Below are positions 5,903-13,074 of a stretch of 13,450 bases of DNA, piece after piece. The notes beneath the pieces were generated by a model, which did not search any database, had not been told where the DNA came from, and saw only the letters and a list, made by a program, of their open reading frames with translations. Origin of the DNA: Chlamydia trachomatis. Its GTDB lineage: Bacteria > Chlamydiota > Chlamydiia > Chlamydiales > 2-12-FULL-49-11. A program made the position numbers and the translations under genes. Numbering within the stretch: position 1 is the first letter of the stretch; every line of letters starts with the position of its first letter. The stretch lies in assembly GCA_945877885.1 (NCBI GenBank), contig CAMCSI010000018.1, forward strand, positions 1 through 13,450, written 5' to 3'.

Positions 5903-7141
5903 ATGATGAAAGAATGGATGAAAATATTTATAGGACTTTTTTCAGGGCTAATATTTGGATTAGTCGCAAATCAAGAATATACAGCACTGACCATACTTGG
6001 AAAAATATTCATCGATCTATTGAAAATGGTTGTTGGTATCATGGTATTTTCTTCTATTGTTACTGGCATTTGTCATATCAATGATCCAAAAAAACTTGGA
6101 CGTATTGGACTACGATCAATGAGCTTTTTTTTCATCACTACTTTAATAGCTATATCGATTGGAGTTGGTACGGGCTATTTATTTAAGCCAGGAGTTACTC
6201 TTCATTTATTTTCATCTACAAGCGTAGCAGATGCTTCTGTTCGAAGTGGATTACTTGATTTTGCCCTCTCTATTATCCCCGTAAATCCTTTTGCAGCCCT
6301 TGTTTCAGGAAATATTTTGCAAGTAATTGTTTTTGCTATTTTATTTGCCTTAGCAGTTACATTATCTGGTGAGAAGGGAAAGCCAATTGTTGTGGTTATT
6401 GAGGCTTTGTCAGAAGTGTTAAATACCCTGACGCAAATGATTATGAAACTTGCCCCTTATGGGGTGTTTGCTTTAATTGCCTCAGCTGTGGGTTCCATGG
6501 GAGCAAAAGTGATCTTTCCATTGTTAAAGTTTCTTTTTTGTTGCTACATTGCCTGCGGACTTCAATTATTCGGTGTTTTTCCTTTTATCCTTAAGTTTAT
6601 TATTAAAACACCAGTACTTCCCTTTTTTAAAGGGATGAAAGATGCCCTTATCCTTGCCTTTACCACAAGTAGTAGCGCAGCTACCTTGCCACTTACGATG
6701 AAATCTGCAAAAGATAAGCTTGGTATTTCTCAAGATATTACAGGGTTTGTTTTATCTTTAGGAGTGACTGTAAATATGAATGGAGCTGCTATTGGTCAAG
6801 CTCTTTCAGCGGTTTTTATTGCTCAAGCTTATGGAATAGAGCTTACTTGGATCAAAATTTTTGTATTAGCCTTTACCTCGGTAATTGCAGCCATTGGTGC
6901 CGCTGGTATTCCTGGTCAAGGAATTGTGATGCTCTCCATTGTGCTGGGAGCTGTCGGTCTACCATTGGAAGGAATAGCCCTAGTTGCCGGCGTGGATAGA
7001 ATTCGTGATATGATCTCAACTGTTGTAAATATAACAGGAGATGTCGTTGCAGCCATGTATGTGGCTAAAAAAGAAGGTCTTTATAACTTAAGAAGTAGAT
7101 TGGATAAGACTTCCCTGATAAAATCATCGGTTGAAAGATAA
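5903..7141 (+). CDS. DAACS-family sodium/proton:amino-acid or dicarboxylate symporter (GltP/GltT-like)
   Basis: This 412-aa inner-membrane protein is a member of the glutamate transporter fold family (SDF). It shows the family landmarks: hairpin 1 with FTTSSSAATLP (253-263), the TM7 block VNMNGAA (290-296), hairpin 2 AAGIPGQG (333-340) and TM8 GVDRIRDMISTVVNITGD (363-380). Relative to archaeal GltPh, the TM8 Arg that holds the substrate side-chain carboxylate aligns with Ser 372, the hairpin 1 Arg aligns with Thr, and the Asp of NMDG is Asn 293. A non-acidic substrate is therefore possible. An AAGGAT ribosome site at 5895-5900 serves either of two adjacent ATGs (5903, 5906). It probably shares a transcript with lpxK. 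Its last 61 bases overlap the convergent icd gene. The symbol is withheld because the substrate is uncertain. Confidence 0.85.
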   Translation: MMKEWMKIFIGLFSGLIFGLVANQEYTALTILGKIFIDLLKMVVGIMVFSSIVTGICHINDPKKLGRIGLRSMSFFFITTLIAISIGVGTGYLFKPGVTLHLFSSTSVADASVRSGLLDFALSIIPVNPFAALVSGNILQVIVFAILFALAVTLSGEKGKPIVVVIEALSEVLNTLTQMIMKLAPYGVFALIASAVGSMGAKVIFPLLKFLFCCYIACGLQLFGVFPFILKFIIKTPVLPFFKGMKDALILAFTTSSSAATLPLTMKSAKDKLGISQDITGFVLSLGVTVNMNGAAIGQALSAVFIAQAYGIELTWIKIFVLAFTSVIAAIGAAGIPGQGIVMLSIVLGAVGLPLEGIALVAGVDRIRDMISTVVNITGDVVAAMYVAKKEGLYNLRSRLDKTSLIKSSVER

Positions 7142-8286
7142 TCAGGCGACTTCATTAAAGAAGAAAGATCTTTTGTCATTTTTCCTGATTCAATGGTTTC
7201 AATGCACGCAGCTTCTAGACTATCTGCAAAAGAGAGTAAATCTTCATTATCATCAAATCTTGCCCGATAGGCAAGACCCCGGGTCCAAGCAAAAATAGAG
7301 GCAATAGGATTGGTAGAGGTAGTTTTCCCTCGTTGATGCTCTCGAAAGTGGCGGGTGACTGTTCCATGAGCCGCCTCTGTTTCTACAGTCTTTCCATCAG
7401 GGGAGAGTAAAACGCTGCTCATCATACCCAATGAACCAAAACCTTGAGCAACGGTATCAGATTGGACATCACCATCGTAGTTTTTACAAGCCCAAACAAA
7501 TCCACCTTTAGTTTTCATCACATAGGCAACCATATCATCAATTAATCGATGCTCGTAGCCTATCCCTATATTTTCAAACGCTTTTTTATAATCTTGGCTA
7601 TAAACCTCTTCAAAAATTTCTTTAAATCTACCATCATAGCTTTTTAAAATAGTGTTTTTTGTCGAAAGGAATAGTGGGTAGTGACGATCCAAGGCAAAAC
7701 GCATACATGCCTTTGCAAAATGTCTTATGGATGCATCTAGATTATACATACCCATGGCAACCCCTGGCTGATTAAACTTAAACACCTCTTTTTCAGTCTT
7801 TTCCCCCTTTTCAGAAGTAAATACAAGAGAAAGGGTACCCTTTTCAATAATTCTCATCTCGGTCGCTTTATATTGATCTCCAAAGGCATGCCTTCCAATA
7901 ATTATAGGCTCTTGCCATTTGGGAACAAATTTTGGGATATTTTTACAAATAATAGGCTCTCTAAAGACGGTACCATCTAAGATATTTCTAATGGTTCCAT
8001 TAGGAGATGGGTACATCTTTGTTAAGCCAAATTCTTTAACACGAGCTTCATCTGCAGTGATTGTGGCACATTTGATCCCCACACCATAAGTTTTGATCGC
8101 ATGGCCTGCATCTATTGTTACTTGATCCTTTGTTTTTTCCCTATTCATTATACTTAAGTCATAGACTTTTAGATCAATATCAAGATATGGTAGGATGAGC
8201 ATCTCTTTAATTTTTAGCCAAATAACTTCTGCCATTTCATCCCCAGTTATCTCAACTACAGGATTTTGTACTTTTATCTTGCCCAA
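7081..8286 (-). CDS. icd: NADP-dependent isocitrate dehydrogenase, eukaryotic-like homodimeric type
   Basis: The enzyme oxidises isocitrate to 2-oxoglutarate, producing CO2 and NADPH in the TCA cycle. The 401-aa sequence closely resembles mammalian IDH1/IDH2, not the E. coli type. Blocks are VEITGDEM (11-18), GVKCATITADE-like GIKCATITADE (70-80), SPNGTIRN (94-101), GTVFREPIICKN (105-116), IIIGRHAFGDQY (128-139), LSTKNTILKSYDGRFK, YEHRLIDDMVAY, WACKNYDGDVQSD, EAAHGTVTRH and STNPIASIFAWTRGL. The substrate arginines fall at 100, 109 and 132, the same numbers as in human IDH1. The start codon is TTG at 8286, supported by AAGGAG on the minus strand (8293-8298) with six bases between GGAG and the start. 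Its 3' end overlaps the symporter gene by 61 bases on the opposite strand, and no terminator is visible. Confidence 0.95.
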   Translation of the reverse strand: MGKIKVQNPVVEITGDEMAEVIWLKIKEMLILPYLDIDLKVYDLSIMNREKTKDQVTIDAGHAIKTYGVGIKCATITADEARVKEFGLTKMYPSPNGTIRNILDGTVFREPIICKNIPKFVPKWQEPIIIGRHAFGDQYKATEMRIIEKGTLSLVFTSEKGEKTEKEVFKFNQPGVAMGMYNLDASIRHFAKACMRFALDRHYPLFLSTKNTILKSYDGRFKEIFEEVYSQDYKKAFENIGIGYEHRLIDDMVAYVMKTKGGFVWACKNYDGDVQSDTVAQGFGSLGMMSSVLLSPDGKTVETEAAHGTVTRHFREHQRGKTTSTNPIASIFAWTRGLAYRARFDDNEDLLSFADSLEAACIETIESGKMTKDLSSLMKSPDYLSTDDFIREVLSNLLLKL

Positions 8287-8307
8287 AGCGCGCTCCTTTT
8301 ATATACT
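8279..8307 (+). promoter_or_regulatory. Candidate kdsD promoter overlapping the icd start
   Basis: TTGCCC (8279-8284, four of six) and TATACT (8302-8307, five of six) are 17 bases apart. The -35 box overlaps the first codons of the divergent icd gene. Transcription would begin close to 8314-8317, at the kdsD ATG, again implying a leaderless message. The spacing and -10 box are good; the -35 box is mediocre. Confidence 0.45.
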
Positions 8308-8316
8308 CGACCCTAT

Positions 8317-9282
8317 ATGCTCAAAGAGATTTTTTCAAGAGAGAGACAGTATTTAAATTACTTTTTCGATCAAATTAATATGGAAGAGGCCCACAAGGCT
8401 CTTGCTATGATCCTTAAATGCAAGGGGATGGTTATTTTTTCTGGAGTTGGAAAAAGTGGAATTATTGCTGAAAAATTATCTAAAACATTGATTTCTACAG
8501 GATCAAGATCGCTCTATTTATCCCCACAAGAGGCGCTGCATGGCGATATTGGCATTGCAACCTCCGATGATTTAGTCATTTTGTTGAGCAAGAGTGGAAA
8601 AGGTATTGAAATTGAAAGCCTTGCAAAATCCTGCAGAAAACGGGGTATTTCTTCCATGGCCTGGGTATCAGATAGGAATAGTTACCTTGAAGCACTTGTT
8701 GATTTTTCGATGCATCTACCACTTCAAGGGGAAATTTGCCCATTTGGCCTTGCCCCAACCACCTCTTCGGCTGTGCAGCTTATTTTTGGCGATTGTATTG
8801 CAGTTGCATTAATGCAAACGAGCAAATTTAGCCTCGATCAATATGCGTTAAACCATCCTGCCGGCTCTATAGGAAAATTAATTGCCGAAAGTGTGAATGA
8901 TGTGATGATTTTTGGAGATGATTTACCCATTTGCTCAGAGCATACCTATTTCAAAGATGCGATATTTACCCTTTCTAATAAAAAAATGGGAACACTTTTA
9001 ATTAATGATGAAGAGGGAAGGTTGGTGGGTATTTTTACCGATGGAGATTTGCGTCGTTTGATTGAAAAAGATGGGGAGCGCTCTTTTGGTAAAAAAATGT
9101 TTGAGGTGATGAATAAAAGTTTTATCTCTATAGGGAAACATGAACTTACCTCAAAGGCGCTAGAGATTATGGGAATGGGAAAAACTAGGGTATTAACACT
9201 TCCAGTTTTAGAGAATGAAAAAGTGATTGGATTGATTCATATGCACCATATTATTTCAGCAAATATGTCTCCAAATATTTAA
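8317..9282 (+). CDS. kdsD: Arabinose-5-phosphate isomerase, KpsF/GutQ family (SIS plus two CBS domains)
   Basis: KdsD converts ribulose 5-phosphate to arabinose 5-phosphate, the first step toward Kdo in lipopolysaccharide. The 321-aa product has a SIS sugar-phosphate domain (about 25-190) with FSGVGKSG (41-48), STGSRSLYLSPQEALHGDIG (60-79), SKSGKG (91-96), LAPTTSSAVQLIFGD (145-159) and LNHPAGSIGK (178-187). Two CBS repeats follow (about 193-255 and 262-318), including GIFTDGDLRR (238-247). The isomerase residues corresponding to Lys, His, Glu and His of E. coli KdsD appear as Lys46, His75, Glu139 and His180. I chose ATG 8317 because it gives the family-like N-terminus (MLKEIFSRERQYL) and avoids overlap with icd; an ATG at 8266 would add 17 atypical residues. 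No Shine-Dalgarno sequence is visible. The gene is separated from icd by 30 bases. Confidence 0.9.
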   Translation: MLKEIFSRERQYLNYFFDQINMEEAHKALAMILKCKGMVIFSGVGKSGIIAEKLSKTLISTGSRSLYLSPQEALHGDIGIATSDDLVILLSKSGKGIEIESLAKSCRKRGISSMAWVSDRNSYLEALVDFSMHLPLQGEICPFGLAPTTSSAVQLIFGDCIAVALMQTSKFSLDQYALNHPAGSIGKLIAESVNDVMIFGDDLPICSEHTYFKDAIFTLSNKKMGTLLINDEEGRLVGIFTDGDLRRLIEKDGERSFGKKMFEVMNKSFISIGKHELTSKALEIMGMGKTRVLTLPVLENEKVIGLIHMHHIISANMSPNI

Positions 9283-9310
9283 AGGTAGACAAAATAAGAG
9301 GGAAAATCTA

Positions 9311-9340
9311 TTAGGAAAGTAAAAACGCATCTGCTACACT
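9311..9340 (+). promoter_or_regulatory. Candidate nhaD promoter (extended -10)
   Basis: TGCTACACT at 9332-9340 is an extended -10 element, with a poor -35 (TTAGGA, 9311-9316) 18 bases upstream. It lies in the 82-base gap after kdsD, in which no terminator is visible. An alternative pair is TAGACA (9286-9291) with TATTAG (9309-9314) at 17-base spacing. The strong ribosome site AAGGAG follows at 9352-9357. Confidence 0.35.
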
Positions 9341-9364
9341 GTTTCGCAACCAAGGAGTAGCCTT

Positions 9365-10624
9365 ATGTCAACACTTGTTCTTTCTTTTGTGATAGCAATA
9401 TTTACCTTAGGCTATCTAGCTATCATTTTAGAAAATTATGTACGAGTGAATAAGACAGCCGTTGCAGTTGCCCTTGCTGGAATTTTATGGATCTTTTATT
9501 TTTTAAAAGGTGGTGTTTCAGATCCTTCCGCCCATTTATCTCACCATTTATCTGAAGTTTCCGGGGTGATTTTTTTCTTGCTAGGTGCTATGACTATTGT
9601 TGAGTTAATAGACTCTCATAAAGGCTTTAATACGGTCGTAAGAATTATTCATACTACGTCAAAACGAAAAATGTTGATCGTGATCTCTTTTCTTACTTTT
9701 TTCCTATCCTCAGTGCTCGATAACTTAACAACCACTATTTTAATGATTTCCATTTTAAGAAAGCTGGTACCTGAGCAGTCTGAACGATTAACATTGAACT
9801 GTATGGTGGTAATTGCGGCTAATGCTGGGGGTGCTTGGACCCCTATTGGCGATGTGACAACAACAATGCTATGGATTAATCATCGTATATCAACACTTGC
9901 AGTGATGAGAGATGTCTTTATTCCAAGTATGATTTCTATGGTAGTTCCCCTTGGTATTTTTCTTGCTTTTACCAAAGGAAACTATGCAAAAGATAGCAAC
10001 GATCTTTTTTCCGAGGAGTGTGAACCTGGTGCCTCCACTGTTTTTATGTTAGGGATTGGGTCGTTTTTAGCTGTCCCATTGATCAAATGGGCGACAGGGG
10101 TGCCGCCATTTATGGGGATGATCACAGCGCTTGCCTTTTTATGGCTTGTGACCGATCTATTACACCACAAATATGATGATAGACATCATTTACGAGTGCC
10201 TCATATCCTTACGAAAATTGATATCTCTTCCGTCTTATTTTTTATGGGTATCTTACTAAGTATCAACGCGCTTGAAGTTGTAGGTGTCTTAAAAGATATA
10301 GCCTTATGGTTAAATAGTATTACCTCAAGTAATTTAGCCATTGCAACTTTTATTGGGTTAGTTTCATCAGTGATTGATAACATACCCCTTGTAGCGGCTT
10401 CAATGGGTATGTATGATATTTCCAGTTATGGAATGGATCATCCATTTTGGATGATGATTGCCTACGCAGCAGGTACTGGAGGAAGTCTTTTAAGTATAGG
10501 TTCAGCAGCTGGTGTTGCGCTCATGGGTATTGAGAAGGTGGATTTTGTTACCTATATGAAAAAAACGACTATACCTGCATTTATTGGCTATATTTTAGGT
10601 ATTTTTTACTTCAAATTTTTTTAG
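9365..10624 (+). CDS. nhaD: NhaD-type sodium/proton antiporter
   Basis: This 419-aa polytopic inner-membrane protein belongs to the NhaD branch of the ion transporter superfamily and exchanges Na+ (or Li+) for H+. Both inverted-repeat signature motifs are present: SSVLDNLTTT (115-124) and SSVIDNIP (334-341), each placing an Asp-Asn pair in a membrane helix. Also visible are NAGGAWTPIGDVTTTMLW (153-170), FFLLGAMTIVELID (70-83) and AGTGGSLLSIGSAAGVALMG (369-388). About ten to twelve hydrophobic segments span the sequence. The start at 9365 is fixed by AAGGAG (9352-9357) seven bases upstream. The C-terminus overlaps the convergent phosphatase gene by 30 bases. In a chlamydial cell this would link sodium and proton gradients, the former being usable by the symporter upstream; that link is inference. 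Confidence 0.93.
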   Translation: MSTLVLSFVIAIFTLGYLAIILENYVRVNKTAVAVALAGILWIFYFLKGGVSDPSAHLSHHLSEVSGVIFFLLGAMTIVELIDSHKGFNTVVRIIHTTSKRKMLIVISFLTFFLSSVLDNLTTTILMISILRKLVPEQSERLTLNCMVVIAANAGGAWTPIGDVTTTMLWINHRISTLAVMRDVFIPSMISMVVPLGIFLAFTKGNYAKDSNDLFSEECEPGASTVFMLGIGSFLAVPLIKWATGVPPFMGMITALAFLWLVTDLLHHKYDDRHHLRVPHILTKIDISSVLFFMGILLSINALEVVGVLKDIALWLNSITSSNLAIATFIGLVSSVIDNIPLVAASMGMYDISSYGMDHPFWMMIAYAAGTGGSLLSIGSAAGVALMGIEKVDFVTYMKKTTIPAFIGYILGIFYFKFF

Positions 10625-11536
10625 GATTTCTTCTAAATCTTTTATCCCCTTGTACTCATTTTTGATTTGAGAGATTGCTCCCTCTGAATTTTTTAGAGAA
10701 AGCTCCTGAATGCGCCGCTGCAGCTCATCAAAAAGGGTATAAGAGGTGTTTTTTGAGTTGGAAATGATAAAATCCCACATTAGTTGATTAATTTTTTCTT
10801 TATCAATATTTACAGAGGCTCTTCTATGATAAAGAATTTCTTTGGCTTTTCCTAAAGTCCATCCATATTGATGGATATACCATGCCAAAGTAACACAGGA
10901 GGATCTACCAACCCCTGACATGCAATGAAGATAAACATTACCTTTTGCTAAAGATCTAGAAAGCTTTGATACAGCATCTTTTAGACAATCAATAGTTGGT
11001 AGGGTAAAATCTTTGATCGGTTTGTGATGTATTTTTATTCCATGAGAGTTCCAATGATCTTTGTTTATGGGACGAGAAAATAAAGTGTCTTTGTTTTCCT
11101 CTTCCTCTGTAAGATTGATGATTGTTTTAATGTTATGGTCATTGACAAGAGTTTTATCATGGTTAAAAGTATGAGATGGTTGGGCTCCTTGAAACAGGAT
11201 CCCGGTGGAAGATCTATCTACCACATGATAATAGCATGGCTTTACACCCATGAGATAACCATCAGTCTGAGCGGGGGTAAGATTTTTTATTTTAAACTGG
11301 CAGTAATTGGTTTGAAATTGGGATAGTTCTGCATAGAAGGCAACTTCCCGTAAAGATATTTGACAGGCTGCAAAAATAAAAGCAACAGCAGATGCAATAA
11401 GTAGCAAAACAGCTGTGAGCAAAGCTGTACCGGTGGAGAGAACAATCACACCTGCAGTTAGCAGGCAAGCTCCAGAAACCGATGCTAATGAAAAATGAAT
11501 GAGAGGGGATTTAAGAAAGTTTTTAGCAATATCCAT
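10595..11536 (-). CDS. Membrane-anchored dual-specificity phosphatase-like protein, 313 aa
   Basis: The C-terminal two thirds form a cysteine-based dual-specificity/tyrosine phosphatase domain: a GILFQGAQP entry strand (112-120), IKTIINLTEEE (136-146), a candidate general acid Asp176 (KPIKDFTLP), and the phosphatase loop HCMSGVGRSS (204-213) with nucleophile Cys205 and Arg211. The N-terminus (about 12-60) has two hydrophobic segments joined by a very short turn (LSTGTALL region), the bilobed layout of chlamydial inclusion-membrane proteins. A charged, helix-rich tail (268-310) follows. No signal peptide is evident. It is a diverged tandem relative of the gene upstream, 64 bases away. The ribosome site is weak. 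Its 3' end runs 30 bases into nhaD with no terminator. Family call is strong; a role as a secreted host-facing phosphatase is inference. Confidence 0.88.
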   Translation of the reverse strand: MDIAKNFLKSPLIHFSLASVSGACLLTAGVIVLSTGTALLTAVLLLIASAVAFIFAACQISLREVAFYAELSQFQTNYCQFKIKNLTPAQTDGYLMGVKPCYYHVVDRSSTGILFQGAQPSHTFNHDKTLVNDHNIKTIINLTEEEENKDTLFSRPINKDHWNSHGIKIHHKPIKDFTLPTIDCLKDAVSKLSRSLAKGNVYLHCMSGVGRSSCVTLAWYIHQYGWTLGKAKEILYHRRASVNIDKEKINQLMWDFIISNSKNTSYTLFDELQRRIQELSLKNSEGAISQIKNEYKGIKDLEEILKKFEVKNT

Positions 11537-11600
11537 AAAATTACCACTTACTATATAAAATTTAAATAAGTGTAATCATTTCTACGTTACTGATCAAGAA

Positions 11601-12776
11601 CTATTTGGCAAATTTCCTTGATGCAATAATTTTTTTGAACTGGATGCCTAGAGCTCTATATTTGAGCCCGCTTTCTTCGTATAAGGTCTCTAATTTTTGT
11701 TTAAGCGTGTCACCGCTTTTCTTTCCCATCTCCGTATAGTAGTTCTTTATATGATTATCCATCTGAGACTTAAGCGTGAGGATTTTATCCAGCTGAATGT
11801 CTAGGGAATAGTCATTATTTTTAAGATTTTCTTTAAGCAGATCTACTGCATACTCATAAAGATTTGGTAATTCATTTATTTTGTGGATGGATACAACTCT
11901 TCTGCCATCTCTAACGCGCTTTACAGCCTCTTCAATAGAAAGATCCTGATGCTTATGAAAATAAGAGGCAATTACTTTTGCCGAACGACCAATCCCTGAT
12001 TTACAATGTACAGCGACATTTCCCTTTTCTAACCCAGATTTAACAAGTTCAACAGCAGTGTCTAGGTTTTTAAAATTAATATTAAGACAATCTGGTGTTG
12101 CTACTTGATATTGAATGATCGGTAAAGTCTTTGTTGAATTCTTCGGATTTACAAATTTACCGTATCTAATATTCTCTTTTGAATCGTATTTCACTAGGGC
12201 AGGTGTGGCTGATTGAAAATCGAGGGATGGGTCAGATTCTTCCCACTTTTCTTGCATGGAAATAATAGATTTGTAATTATTATTTGAAAGCCATTTCACC
12301 TTTTCTTCATCTGGGGTAGCCATTAATGTTAAAGCAGATCTGTTTGGGGTCACAAACATAGTATTGGCGTATTTTTTAGGTTCCTTCTTGTTTTCTGTTT
12401 GAAATCCTAGGGGTTGCTTTAATAAGTTGCAATTTTCCAATTTATTTTCCTTAAGGTCGATACGGAACTTGCAGACCCCAAGTACATGAAAAAAAAGATC
12501 ATATAATTTTTTATTTTTTGCGATCACGGTTACGGTAATTATTCCTATGACAAGTAAAGAGGCAGCTACTGCTATAAAAGGGATTATGAGGGATGCAATT
12601 GCTGCAATAAGTATTATAATAGAGGTTACTAGTAAAAAAGCTCCTGTAAAACCAAACGCAGCCACAACGTTTTTGGAGTTATTTGGGGGTGGACTGTACT
12701 TAGTAAACCTTTCATTGTTGATGGGTGGAAGAACCTGAGCTTTACGACTAGGGGGGGAGGCTGAGATGGAAAACAT
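11601..12776 (-). CDS. Membrane-anchored dual-specificity phosphatase-like protein, 391 aa
   Basis: This protein has the same architecture as its downstream neighbour. Residues 1-35 are a Ser/Pro-rich, disordered N-terminus (MFSISASPPS start), the kind of leader often seen in type III secretion substrates. Residues 37-88 contain two long hydrophobic segments with a short Pro-containing turn. A shared cysteine/basic linker follows (CKFRIDL, compare CQFKIKNL in the neighbour). The phosphatase domain shows YKSIISMQE (168-176), Asp229 exactly 29 residues before the nucleophile, and the loop VHCKSGIGRSAKV (256-268) with Cys258 and Arg264. A helical, charged tail (325-390) may form a coiled coil. 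The ATG has AAAGG upstream (12784-12788) and a consensus extended -10 promoter element. Substrate (protein, lipid or RNA) cannot be told from the loop alone. Confidence 0.88.
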   Translation of the reverse strand: MFSISASPPSRKAQVLPPINNERFTKYSPPPNNSKNVVAAFGFTGAFLLVTSIIILIAAIASLIIPFIAVAASLLVIGIITVTVIAKNKKLYDLFFHVLGVCKFRIDLKENKLENCNLLKQPLGFQTENKKEPKKYANTMFVTPNRSALTLMATPDEEKVKWLSNNNYKSIISMQEKWEESDPSLDFQSATPALVKYDSKENIRYGKFVNPKNSTKTLPIIQYQVATPDCLNINFKNLDTAVELVKSGLEKGNVAVHCKSGIGRSAKVIASYFHKHQDLSIEEAVKRVRDGRRVVSIHKINELPNLYEYAVDLLKENLKNNDYSLDIQLDKILTLKSQMDNHIKNYYTEMGKKSGDTLKQKLETLYEESGLKYRALGIQFKKIIASRKFAK

Positions 12777-12807
12777 AAAAATACCTTTACTCTATATTAA
12801 AGTTTTA

Positions 12808-12816
12808 ATTATAACA
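12808..12816 (-). promoter_or_regulatory. Extended -10 promoter element for the phosphatase pair
   Basis: On the minus strand TGTTATAAT is a perfect TGnTATAAT extended -10 box. A start near 12801 would give a leader of about 25 bases carrying AAAGG (12784-12788) upstream of the ATG. No -35 match is present at the usual distance, which is acceptable for extended -10 promoters. Confidence 0.5.
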
Positions 12817-12943
12817 TAATTATGTATTTAATCCTACCACTTCAGTTAAAAAAGTATATAACCACTTCTTTTTAAAGGGTTTATGATTAACTTACAGTCA
12901 ACGTAGAGATATGAGGGAGGTTTTGGTGGGTAAGTTGGGAAAT

Positions 12944-12966
12944 CGGAGAAAAATCTCTGTTTTTTT
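12944..12966 (+). terminator. Rho-independent terminator-like hairpin
   Basis: CGGAGA (12944-12949) pairs with TCTCTG (12954-12959), including one G-T pair, around an AAAA loop and is followed by seven T (12960-12966). It would stop rightward transcription, yet no rightward gene lies between it and the leftward phosphatase gene. It may guard the rRNA promoter, or end a small RNA starting in 12840-12930. Confidence 0.4.
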
Positions 12967-13038
12967 ATCGATTTTATTCCCTAGAGAATGGTTTTTTTTT
13001 CAGAAAAGTCGCAAAAAAGAAAAAAAGTTTGGGTCTAG

Positions 13039-13074
13039 CAAACCCTCTCTGGTAGAGGGGTTTGAGCTATTTTT
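13039..13074 (+). terminator. Terminator-like hairpin upstream of the rRNA promoter
   Basis: CAAACCCTCT (13039-13048) pairs with AGAGGGGTTTG (13054-13064) with a single bulged G and a five-base loop. A short T run follows at 13070-13074 after a five-base gap. It would insulate the rRNA operon from readthrough. The segment CAAAC can alternatively pair with GTTTG at 13027-13031, giving a competing weaker hairpin. Confidence 0.45.

Noticed and set aside
8266..8316. N-terminal extension of kdsD from ATG 8266
   Set aside because: The 17 extra residues do not look like the family, would overlap icd, and no ribosome site supports them.
12547..12738. Rightward open frame opposite the larger phosphatase gene
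   Set aside because: It mirrors the hydrophobic region of the phosphatase gene; there is no independent evidence of coding.
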